Shown: one piece after another, positions 17,993 to 25,040 of the stretch
Layout: each line of letters starts with the position of its first letter
Position numbering within the stretch: position 1 is the first letter of the stretch
NCBI GenBank assembly: GCA_023409535.1
Contig: JAEYGZ010000023.1
Span: 62,001-126,000 of the forward strand
Direction of reading: 5' to 3'
From: Bacillota bacterium
Lineage (GTDB): Bacteria; Bacillota; Clostridia; Lachnospirales; Lachnospiraceae
DNA length: 64,000 bases
Position numbers and translations under genes: made by a program
Notes under the pieces: model-generated
Told to the model about the DNA's origin: nothing
Databases searched by the model: none
What the model saw: only the letters and a program-made list of their open reading frames with translations

Positions 17993-18814
17993 TTATCCTA
18001 TCAGCACGAAATATCCCACGACAATCGCACCAAGTACTATGCGGTACAAGCCAAAAGCCTTAAAATCATTTCTCTTAATAAAGCTCATAAGGAAACGGAT
18101 CGCGATGACAGATACCACAAAGGCTACCGCCATACCGGTAAGTAATACTGCAATCTCAGTATCCGTAAAGTTCAGGCCGAATTTCACCAGTTTCAATGCG
18201 CTTGCTCCAAACATAACCGGAATGGACAGAAAGAAGGAATATTCCGCAGCAATAAACCGTGAGGTTCCAAGCAGGATCGCACCGAGAATTGTGGCGCCCG
18301 AACGCGAGGTACCGGGGATTAACGCCAATATCTGAAACACACCGATGAGCAGTGCCGTCTGATAGGTCAGCTCATTAAAGCTGTTTACCTTTGCAGTCTT
18401 ACCTCTATTCCGGTTCTCAACCACGATAAAAAGAATACCGTAAATGATTAAGGTAAGCGCAACTGTCTGGTAGTTATAAAAATGCGCATCCAGCCAATCA
18501 TCAAACAAAACACCCAGTATTCCGGCAGGAATGCAGCCAACCAGTACCTTATACCAGATACTCATGGTAGCCCGTTTCTCTTCCCTCGATTTACTTGGAG
18601 CAAAGGGGTTCAACTTATGGAAGTAAAGAATTACTACAGCAAGAATTGCACCAAGCTGAATAACCACCCGGAACATTTCCATAAATTCATCCGTGGTATT
18701 CAGTTTAAAGAACTCCTCCGCCAATATCATATGTCCGGTGCTGCTGATGGGCAGCCACTCGGTAATACCCTCAATAATTCCCAGTATGAATGCTTTAAAC
18801 AATTCTAATAACAT
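17993..18814 (-). CDS. uppP: Undecaprenyl-diphosphate phosphatase UppP (BacA)
   Basis: Integral membrane enzyme that dephosphorylates undecaprenyl diphosphate so the lipid carrier can be reused for peptidoglycan; overproduction gives bacitracin tolerance. Starting at ATG 18814 (AGGG eight bases upstream) it has 273 residues, the same as E. coli UppP. Both signature regions are visible: GIIEGITEWLPISSTGH at 12-28 and the PGTSRSGATI loop. It is monocistronic with its own terminator. Confidence 0.96.
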   Translation of the reverse strand: MLLELFKAFILGIIEGITEWLPISSTGHMILAEEFFKLNTTDEFMEMFRVVIQLGAILAVVILYFHKLNPFAPSKSREEKRATMSIWYKVLVGCIPAGILGVLFDDWLDAHFYNYQTVALTLIIYGILFIVVENRNRGKTAKVNSFNELTYQTALLIGVFQILALIPGTSRSGATILGAILLGTSRFIAAEYSFFLSIPVMFGASALKLVKFGLNFTDTEIAVLLTGMAVAFVVSVIAIRFLMSFIKRNDFKAFGLYRIVLGAIVVGYFVLIG

Positions 18815-18956
18815 ATTCTGATCCCTATGCCTTTCCCTTATTGTATTGCGTAATATCAAATTCATTATATTGGATTATCTATTCTGAGTCAAAGCAAATC
18901 CAACATATCTATAAACGTTTTTTCCATGACCCCCGCTTCAGGTTTTGGAAAAATAT

Positions 18957-20027
18957 TTACTGCCCATGATCCATTTTTTCTAAAGTAAATATCATATGAA
19001 AGTAATGCTCCTTCCCTTCCTCCGGAAACAGTAACACATCATCAACTTTTGAATAACCGCTGTACTCCACTTCATTCCTGATCCGTATTCCGGCTTCATA
19101 AACCGCATAATTATCGAAGGATTTCGGGAGAAGCTTCATAATATCACTGCTTTTTATCTTAAGACAATTTTCTTCTTTCTGCGCCGCTACTAAGCTCATA
19201 ACCGCCATCAGCTTTTGTTCCTGGAAGCCATTAATGATATCATCCTCAATCGTCTCCACTTCAATTCTGACTGCTGTCAGCTTCCCATCCGTAATCGTTA
19301 GCTCATGGGTTGGCACGATACCTAAACCAATATTCATGACAAACTGGCTCCGGTCATCCTCGATCCACTGTCCCAGTTCATTCATATGCACCCCTATATC
19401 ATAACGGTGATAATTAATAAAATCATTGCAATTCTGTGCATACTGCTTCACCGTAATATCCCCGCGATGAATCGGCATCGCTGCCTGCAGCTGTGTCAGG
19501 TAAGACAGTATTATAATACCCAGGCATCCAAGTACACCTATAATCCGGCGATAATACATTGTATCCGCGATGGTATAGGAGCTGATTTCTTCCCAGGGAA
19601 TGGCTTCATTGTTTTTACACATCCGGTAGCATTTGTAATTACGAACAAGATTGTAAACCGGTATGTTAAGACCTTCCCCCGCCGTAAACACACACCAGGT
19701 TCGTGCAAATGCAGTTGATAAATCAAGCTTTTTTCCATGCCCGTCCCTTATCTTCAGCCCGAATACGGCTTTACCGGGAGTCATTCCCCAGGTTGATAAA
19801 AGCACTGGTTCAATAAGAAGCATCAAACCATAAGTGATATAAGAATCCAGCAATGCTCCAAACCGGAGGGTATTGATATTCCACCTGAGAATCAGTCTTG
19901 AAAATGCAACCCAAAGCAGCAAATATATCAGAAAATCAAGATTACGGGCAAAAAACCGAAGCCAGGGATGATTTACCGTACTGATATGTAATATGAACTC
20001 ATCGTTAACCTTTTCATCCTCCATCAT
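18957..20027 (-). CDS. RDD family membrane protein with C-terminal extracytoplasmic region
   Basis: Membrane protein of 356 residues. The RDD domain occupies about residues 20-190: an Arg-Asn-Leu-Asp start (FARNLDFLIYLLLW), a GMTPGKAVFGLKIRD motif and a third helix (VLGCLGIIILSYLTQLQ). The C-terminal 170 residues after the last helix are hydrophilic, probably outside the membrane, and match no family I recognise. RDD proteins have been linked to ion antiport and to membrane quality control, but the role here is unknown. Ribosome binding site GGGAGG. Confidence 0.82.
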   Translation of the reverse strand: MMEDEKVNDEFILHISTVNHPWLRFFARNLDFLIYLLLWVAFSRLILRWNINTLRFGALLDSYITYGLMLLIEPVLLSTWGMTPGKAVFGLKIRDGHGKKLDLSTAFARTWCVFTAGEGLNIPVYNLVRNYKCYRMCKNNEAIPWEEISSYTIADTMYYRRIIGVLGCLGIIILSYLTQLQAAMPIHRGDITVKQYAQNCNDFINYHRYDIGVHMNELGQWIEDDRSQFVMNIGLGIVPTHELTITDGKLTAVRIEVETIEDDIINGFQEQKLMAVMSLVAAQKEENCLKIKSSDIMKLLPKSFDNYAVYEAGIRIRNEVEYSGYSKVDDVLLFPEEGKEHYFHMIFTLEKMDHGQ

Positions 20028-20216
20028 CCTGTAAAAGACCTCCCTGCTTTTATTTCAATCCATTTTTATATTTTACCATTATTTTACACGCTCAGGCAAT
20101 ACAATCTTTCAGCAAATATGAAATAGATAATACCAGAAGTTAGTATTTTACTTTATTCATTTTATTTAGATAGAACACTTTATATAAAAGTTATGAACAT
20201 TTGTTCTTGCTATGTA

Positions 20217-20244
20217 TTGCCATTTCCAGAATATGTGTTATGAT
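20217..20244 (+). promoter_or_regulatory. Promoter of the Fpg/Nei-like gene
   Basis: TTGCCA at 20217-20222 and TATGAT at 20239-20244 with a 16-base spacer, about 80 bases before the start codon. Confidence 0.55.
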
Positions 20245-20322
20245 ATGAGTATCGGAAAAATGAAAACATCGTGCTGTTCAGCTTAAAATAAACTATCCTT
20301 CAAATCGAAAGGGGTACCAGCC

Positions 20323-21144
20323 ATGATAGAACTTCCTGAAAGCCACACGCTTAAATCACAATTGCATCGCACTGTCACAGGTAAGATAATCAACAAAGTT
20401 ACAGCCAATCATTCTCCGCATAAATTTGCATGGTTCCACGGTGATCCCGGGGAGTATCATCCCTTGCTATCCGGTAAAAAGATTACGGGCGCAGCTTCCT
20501 ACGGCGGCCTGATTGAAGTGCAGGCGGAGAATACGTGTATGGTATTCGGCGACGGAACAAACCTCAGATACTTTCCTGCAGGAGAGAAGCTGCCGGACAA
20601 GCATCAGCTGCTGATAGAATTTGAAGATCAAACCGCACTGGTATGCAGCGTTCAAATGTACGGAGCCCTATGGGCTATGGAGGGTGATTGCACGGAAGGC
20701 TATTACCTCAGTTCAAAGTCAAAAACAGCTCCGCTGTCAGAACAATTTGACGAAACGTACTTCCTGGCATTACTGCAAAGCTGCAAACAAAATCTTAGTG
20801 CAAAAGCCTTTTTAGCCACGGAACAGCGCATTCCCGGTCTTGGCAACGGCGTTCTGCAGGATATTCTGTTTCATGCAAAGCTGCATCCAAAGCGTAAGCT
20901 TATGAGCCTGTCAGAAAATGAAATTCTGAATATGTATCGCAGCGTAAAGCATACCTTATCTGAGATGACCGAACAAGGAGGCAGGGATACGGAAAAGGAC
21001 CTGTTCGGACATCCCGGCGGATACCGGACCCGTCTATCCGCAAAAACGAAGGACAATCCATGTCCTGTTTGCGGTGACAGCATCATACGCGAAGCGTATC
21101 TTGGCGGTAATGTCTATTACTGTCCGACCTGCCAGAGGATATAA
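20323..21144 (+). CDS. Formamidopyrimidine/endonuclease VIII-like DNA glycosylase lacking Pro2
   Basis: Base-excision repair glycosylase fold of the Fpg/Nei family, 273 residues. The N-terminus reads MIELPESHT where canonical enzymes have MPELPEVET, so the catalytic N-terminal proline is replaced by isoleucine while Glu3 is kept. The helix-two-turn-helix is RIPGLGNGVLQDILFHAKLHP, and a C-terminal zinc finger has Cys247, 250, 267 and 270. NEIL3 also lacks proline (Val2) yet acts through its terminal amine, so activity is possible but probably altered. Start chosen by AAAGGGG upstream; no other start fits. Confidence 0.9.
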   Translation: MIELPESHTLKSQLHRTVTGKIINKVTANHSPHKFAWFHGDPGEYHPLLSGKKITGAASYGGLIEVQAENTCMVFGDGTNLRYFPAGEKLPDKHQLLIEFEDQTALVCSVQMYGALWAMEGDCTEGYYLSSKSKTAPLSEQFDETYFLALLQSCKQNLSAKAFLATEQRIPGLGNGVLQDILFHAKLHPKRKLMSLSENEILNMYRSVKHTLSEMTEQGGRDTEKDLFGHPGGYRTRLSAKTKDNPCPVCGDSIIREAYLGGNVYYCPTCQRI

Positions 21145-21148
21145 TTCA

Positions 21149-21179
21149 AAGAGGCAGCGAGCAAAGCCCGCTGCCTCTT
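21149..21179 (+). terminator. Hairpin terminator after the glycosylase gene
   Basis: An 11-bp stem (21149-21159 with 21169-21179) directly after the stop codon; the T-tract is short. Confidence 0.7.
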
Positions 21180-21303
21180 AGTAGGGTATTATAAGTCAAA
21201 CACCTCTAAGTCGATTTTCAAAATAACCATCCCCTTCCATACGAAATTGACCGGTCAAATGTATTATCACATATCCGGCTGCAAATGAATAGGCATAGAA
21301 CCA

Positions 21304-21573
21304 TTATATTTGTTTTTTCTTATACACGATTTTTCGAATTGTCTCCTCTTCCAAATGAAACCGGTCTGCAAGAGCATTGACTGTCTCCCCCTGCTCATAC
21401 CGACTTATGATTTCCTTATTCCGTTTGTCAATCATCCGGCGAGCGCCGCTGACATAACCCCAGCCTGCTTTATCGCTTTTCTTTGGTATATAGACCAACC
21501 CTCCGTCAACATATTCCTGAATCTCCTTCAGCAGGCGGGCCGGCAATACCTCTGCACCCTTTTTGTAGTTCAA
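21304..21573 (-). CDS. CD3324-family / Mor-like helix-turn-helix protein
   Basis: Small DNA-binding protein of 89 residues. The N-terminal part (LPARLLKEIQEYVDGGLVYIPKK) and the C-terminal helix-turn-helix (ALADRFHLEEETIRKIVYKKK) match the Mor-transcription-activator-like proteins annotated as the CD3324 family in clostridia. The start is TTG at 21573, nine bases after a GGAGG site. A separate leader reading frame with its own strong site overlaps its start in another frame. Target genes unknown. Confidence 0.82.
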   Translation of the reverse strand: MNYKKGAEVLPARLLKEIQEYVDGGLVYIPKKSDKAGWGYVSGARRMIDKRNKEIISRYEQGETVNALADRFHLEEETIRKIVYKKKQI

Positions 21574-21631
21574 ATAATAATCCCTCCATTACTATGATGC
21601 TGTCTTCCTTATTACATGCAAAGCTTTTCAT
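21506..21631 (-). CDS. Possible 41-aa upstream reading frame overlapping the CD3324-family gene
   Basis: An ATG at 21631 is preceded by AAGGAGG ten bases away and opens a 41-codon frame that runs past the TTG start of the helix-turn-helix gene in a different phase. Flanking ACTATGA/TCATAGT repeats could pair near the downstream ribosome site. It may be a regulatory leader; coding value of the peptide itself is doubtful. Confidence 0.3.
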   Translation of the reverse strand: MKSFACNKEDSIIVMEGLLFELQKGCRGIAGPPAEGDSGIC

Positions 21632-21761
21632 AGTAAGCCCACCTCCTTAAAATTGATAAATACAGTATACCATAAAATCCATTTACTGTACCATACCATT
21701 CTTAACATCATAATACTGAAATTCGACTCTTTTCTGTTAATTCTAGGTAACATGAAATCTG

Positions 21762-21798
21762 AACACGACATACTTATGTCCTGTTTCTATGTTATAAT
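21762..21798 (+). promoter_or_regulatory. WYL-regulator operator 1 and -10 box
   Basis: The inverted repeat AACACGACA (21762-21770), six bases, TGTCCTGTT (21777-21785) lies just upstream of a TATAAT box at 21793-21798 that serves the WYL regulator gene. The same arrangement, including the -10 surroundings, recurs downstream of that gene. Autoregulation is the natural reading. Confidence 0.7.
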
Positions 21799-21848
21799 GT
21801 TAGTATTCGTATCAATTATAAAACCTTAAAATCAACGGAGGACAACCC

Positions 21849-22754
21849 ATGAAATTAGATCGACTGCTTGGTATACTTACTATCCTTCTGCAAAATGACC
21901 GTATAACGGCACCTCAGCTTGCCGAAAGGTTCGAGGTAACCCGCCGCACCATCGGACGAGATATTGATACCCTCTGTCTCGCAGGAATACCGGTTATTAC
22001 CCGGCAGGGCGGCGGCGGAGGCATTTCAATCGCAGACGGATACAAACTGGATAAGAGTATCCTCACCACCGAGGAGCTATCCAGTATTATTTCAGCCATC
22101 AAAGGAATAGGAAGTGTTTCAGAAAAGTCTCAGATTGAGCGCACACTGGATAAGCTGTCTGTCAACAGGGATTCTGTAATGTCCCTCCGGGAGCCTGTTG
22201 TAATTGATCTTGCCTCCCATTATAAAGGGATTCTGACGCCAAAGATCGAGCTGATCAAAAAAGCAATTCTGGGAAAACAAATGATAGAATTTGATTACTA
22301 CTATGAAAAAGGACAGTCCTTCCGCCAGATTGAGCCCTACTATGTAATCTTCCAATGGTCAGCCTGGTATGTATTTGGTTTCTGTACCGAACGGCAGGAC
22401 TGGAGACTGTTCAAGCTTGCACGTCTATGGGATCTGAAAATCAGCGGCAAGTCTTATTCCTACCGGGATATCCCGGAGGAATGTCAGAATTTTAATTCAA
22501 TTTTTACCGATGACAAAAAATTAAGTGCTTTATTTGATCCATCAGCAAAATACCAGCTGATTGAAACCTATGGGCTGAACTGCTTTACCGTAACCGAAGA
22601 GGGAAAACTCCGGCTTGAAATCGGGTATACCAACCGCGGCTATACCATCTCCTGGCTTCTGGGCTTTGGTGATAAGGCAAGGGTGGTCGAGCCCGGAGAT
22701 ATGGCAGACGACATGAAAAAAATAGCACAAAATATTTATCAAAGCTACGAATAA
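21849..22754 (+). CDS. YafY-type transcriptional regulator (DeoR-like HTH plus WYL domain)
   Basis: Regulator of 301 residues. The N-terminal winged helix-turn-helix (about 5-60, ITAPQLAERFEVTRRTIGRDIDTL) is followed by a WYL ligand domain (about 140-215, SAWYVFGFCTERQDWRLFKLARL) and a C-terminal WCX extension. Such proteins sense small molecules or nucleic-acid signals. A palindromic site stands in front of this gene and again in front of the PPOX-like gene behind it, so it probably controls both. Ribosome binding site AACGGAGG. Confidence 0.94.
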   Translation: MKLDRLLGILTILLQNDRITAPQLAERFEVTRRTIGRDIDTLCLAGIPVITRQGGGGGISIADGYKLDKSILTTEELSSIISAIKGIGSVSEKSQIERTLDKLSVNRDSVMSLREPVVIDLASHYKGILTPKIELIKKAILGKQMIEFDYYYEKGQSFRQIEPYYVIFQWSAWYVFGFCTERQDWRLFKLARLWDLKISGKSYSYRDIPEECQNFNSIFTDDKKLSALFDPSAKYQLIETYGLNCFTVTEEGKLRLEIGYTNRGYTISWLLGFGDKARVVEPGDMADDMKKIAQNIYQSYE

Positions 22755-22791
22755 ACAGGACAGGCTGTTGTCCTGTTTCCTATGTTATGAT
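22754..22791 (+). promoter_or_regulatory. WYL-regulator operator 2 and -10 box of the PPOX operon
   Basis: AACAGGACA (22754-22762), six bases, TGTCCTGTT (22769-22777), followed by a TATGAT box at 22786-22791. Half-sites, spacing and the sequence around the -10 box match operator 1, giving two copies flanking the regulator gene. Confidence 0.7.
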
Positions 22792-22828
22792 GATGAAAGG
22801 TAGTGCAATCAGAAAGGAGCCAATTATA

Positions 22829-23269
22829 ATGAATAACGAGATTATTGAGAGAGCCGGCGAAATCATCCGGCAAAATACCGTACAGCATGCACCGGAAAAT
22901 AACGAACCCTACTGTGTTATGGCACTGATGGATGCCGACGGATGTCCCACGGCATCCACTATCACCCCGTCAAAATCAGAGGGAATCAGCTGGATTACAT
23001 TCTGCACCGGACTTGGTGGTAATAAGCCCGCACGGATAGGCAAAAATAATCGCGCCAGTATATGTTTCAATACAGGCGGAGCCTATAATATCACCCTGGT
23101 AGGAACTGTTGAAATAGTCACAGACGCGGCAGCAAAACAGGAAATGTGGTACGAAGGTCTTTATAACCATTTCAGCGGTCCTGAGGATCCCGGTTATTGT
23201 GTATTACGCTTTCAGACACAGCGGTATAACCTCTTAGTGGATTGGAAAGAGGCGGAGGGAACGCTATGA
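22829..23269 (+). CDS. Pyridoxamine 5'-phosphate oxidase-like FMN-binding protein
   Basis: Split-barrel flavin- or F420-type protein of the PPOX superfamily, 146 residues, close to general stress protein 26-like proteins. Visible motifs are ALMDADGCPTASTI and an NNRASICF strand. I start at ATG 22829 (AAAGGAG eight bases upstream); upstream in-frame ATGs lack a site and lie in the promoter. The next gene overlaps by four bases (ATGA). Likely controlled by the WYL regulator next door. Substrate unknown. Confidence 0.87.
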   Translation: MNNEIIERAGEIIRQNTVQHAPENNEPYCVMALMDADGCPTASTITPSKSEGISWITFCTGLGGNKPARIGKNNRASICFNTGGAYNITLVGTVEIVTDAAAKQEMWYEGLYNHFSGPEDPGYCVLRFQTQRYNLLVDWKEAEGTL

Positions 23270-23859
23270 GGATGAATATTCTGCTTACCTCAGCCGGATT
23301 TGAGGATATGGACGGAATACAAAAGAAGAATATCGTGAATTGCTTTCGCACTATGCTGGATAAACCATTTCATAATGCAAAGGTCTTATTTATTCCGACT
23401 GCTGCCATTGATCAAGAAGCAAAGAGAATGGTTGATAAGTGCAGATCGGAGCTCCTTGACCTTAGTATTTTGCCGGAAAATATTACTGTCTATGATATCG
23501 GCGGCAGTCTGAATGTTGAGGATGCGTTAGCCCATGATATCCTTTACTTCACCGGCGGCAATACCCGGCATTTACTGCAGCGCATCAGGGAAACCGGCTC
23601 TGAAGCCATGATCAATAAGATGACAGCTGCCGGTAAGGTGTATATCGGTGTAAGTGCGGGCAGTTTAATCGCCACCCCGAACATTGGCGATCCCCATGAC
23701 AAAAGCACCGAGGGATTAGGATTGATTAAGGCCTATCTCAGAGTCCATTGTCCTGAACATCAACTGCAGGAAACAGGTGAGTCCATCCCTGTCGTCTATT
23801 TGACAGACCGTCAGGCTGTAGCTGTAACGAAGGATGGTTTTACCATCCTCGAAGACTAA
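23266..23859 (+). CDS. Peptidase E-like / type 1 glutamine amidotransferase-like protein
   Basis: Peptidase family S51-like protein of 197 residues. The nucleophile elbow is GVSAGSL, and the YFTGGNTRHLLQ motif is typical of alpha-aspartyl dipeptidase relatives. The start codon overlaps the previous stop as ATGA behind a GGAGG site, so the pair is translationally coupled. Whether it is a real Asp-X dipeptidase cannot be told; many clostridial members are annotated only by fold. Confidence 0.86.
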   Translation: MRMNILLTSAGFEDMDGIQKKNIVNCFRTMLDKPFHNAKVLFIPTAAIDQEAKRMVDKCRSELLDLSILPENITVYDIGGSLNVEDALAHDILYFTGGNTRHLLQRIRETGSEAMINKMTAAGKVYIGVSAGSLIATPNIGDPHDKSTEGLGLIKAYLRVHCPEHQLQETGESIPVVYLTDRQAVAVTKDGFTILED

Positions 23860-23912
23860 ATTGTATCCCTGCCGGGCACAGACAATCTTTATTTTATGTA
23901 ATAGGAGGTTTA

Positions 23913-24281
23913 ATGTTTAAATTAGGAATCATTGAAGAAAGCTTAAAGCAGGATAAAACGTTAGTATTAGTAAAGCCTTATTTCTTTTCACAAAGAATTG
24001 AACATGTACAAGAGGCTGGGTACCCCTCGATCTGGCATATAAATGAGTATCATGTGCAGGATGAAAAAATGAAAGAGCTTTTAGATTATCTAAAAGAAGA
24101 GGTAAAACCCACCTGGTATATTCACGCCTTTAGTAACAGTCAGTTATATGTTGTATTACCTGGCAAGTTTTTTGCTGTTTCTTTGCTGCGTGATAATACA
24201 TGGGATGAAATGATTGAGTATGGTACCAGGACAGCAAATGTGGGAGAGCATTTTCTAGAAAATGTACCATTATCTGTTTAA
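23913..24281 (+). CDS. Hypothetical protein, 122 aa
   Basis: I do not recognise this family. The product is soluble, mixed alpha/beta and rich in aromatic residues (FFSQRIEHVQEAGYPSIWH; KPTWYIHAFSNSQLYVVLPG). A good AGGAGG site lies 5 bases before the ATG. Codon use is more AT-rich than in the neighbours, as is that of the next gene, which suggests the two were gained together. Confidence 0.65.
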   Translation: MFKLGIIEESLKQDKTLVLVKPYFFSQRIEHVQEAGYPSIWHINEYHVQDEKMKELLDYLKEEVKPTWYIHAFSNSQLYVVLPGKFFAVSLLRDNTWDEMIEYGTRTANVGEHFLENVPLSV

Positions 24282-24305
24282 TCAAAAATAAGAAGGTGAA
24301 AATTA

Positions 24306-24956
24306 ATGAAAAAAGAATACTCAGCTATTCCGGAAGCAATGAATGCAATGGAGACTTATGGATTTTCATGGATGGATTTTGTAACTGCGATACCATCACC
24401 ATTATTTGTAGTAACTTCTTACAAATCTAATGGTAAACCTAATGCTTGCCTGCAATCGTGGGCGTGTTTTCATGGTAATCCTCGTGGCTTTTACGCTATT
24501 CTCTCAAGTGTAAATAAATCTGGACACATGTATCAAACAATAAAGGAAAAAGAGGTAGCGGTGCTAAATTTTCCTTCTGCTGATATTTACGAAAAATGTA
24601 TGGCAACAATTACTAACAATAGATTTGATAACGATGAGATATCATTATCGGGACTCACTGCCGAACAAGCAACGAGTGTAAATGCACCACGCATCAAAGA
24701 ATGCTTTCTTAATCTTGAATGTCGCTATTTGTGGGAACGTGAAATTACTGAGGGAGATACTCATGTCTTAATGTGTTTAGAAGTGATGAATGTTTGTGCC
24801 AATGAATTGCATTTAGATGAGAATTCTCAGGGAAGATATAATGAAACCGGATATCTTTACAATGTGCATTATCCAATAAATCCCGAAAATTTTAATGGTA
24901 CGTCACACGATTGGATAGCAACATTAAAAAAGCTTAAAGACATGGGCGAATATTAA
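24306..24956 (+). CDS. Flavin reductase-like (flavoredoxin) protein
   Basis: FMN-binding split-barrel protein of 216 residues. The typical pattern is present: PSPLFVVTSYKSNGKPNACLQSWACF, HMYQTIKEKEVAVLNFP and AEQATSVNAPRIKECFLNLEC. Such proteins reduce or carry flavin, and many in this branch have unknown partners. It lies 24 bases after the hypothetical gene and is likely cotranscribed. Both are AT-rich. It ends at a bidirectional terminator. Confidence 0.85.
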   Translation: MKKEYSAIPEAMNAMETYGFSWMDFVTAIPSPLFVVTSYKSNGKPNACLQSWACFHGNPRGFYAILSSVNKSGHMYQTIKEKEVAVLNFPSADIYEKCMATITNNRFDNDEISLSGLTAEQATSVNAPRIKECFLNLECRYLWEREITEGDTHVLMCLEVMNVCANELHLDENSQGRYNETGYLYNVHYPINPENFNGTSHDWIATLKKLKDMGEY

Positions 24957-24958
24957 TA

Positions 24959-24993
24959 ACTTAAAAGCACGAATATTTCTCGTGCTTTTAAGT
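24959..24993. terminator. Bidirectional terminator
   Basis: A perfect 14-bp stem (24959-24972 with 24980-24993) with A/T-rich ends, between the flavin reductase-like gene and the convergent ABC-F gene; usable from both sides. Confidence 0.85.
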
Positions 24994-25040
24994 TGCATAA
25001 ACATTCAATTATCGTACACCGGTATCTGATGATATAATAA

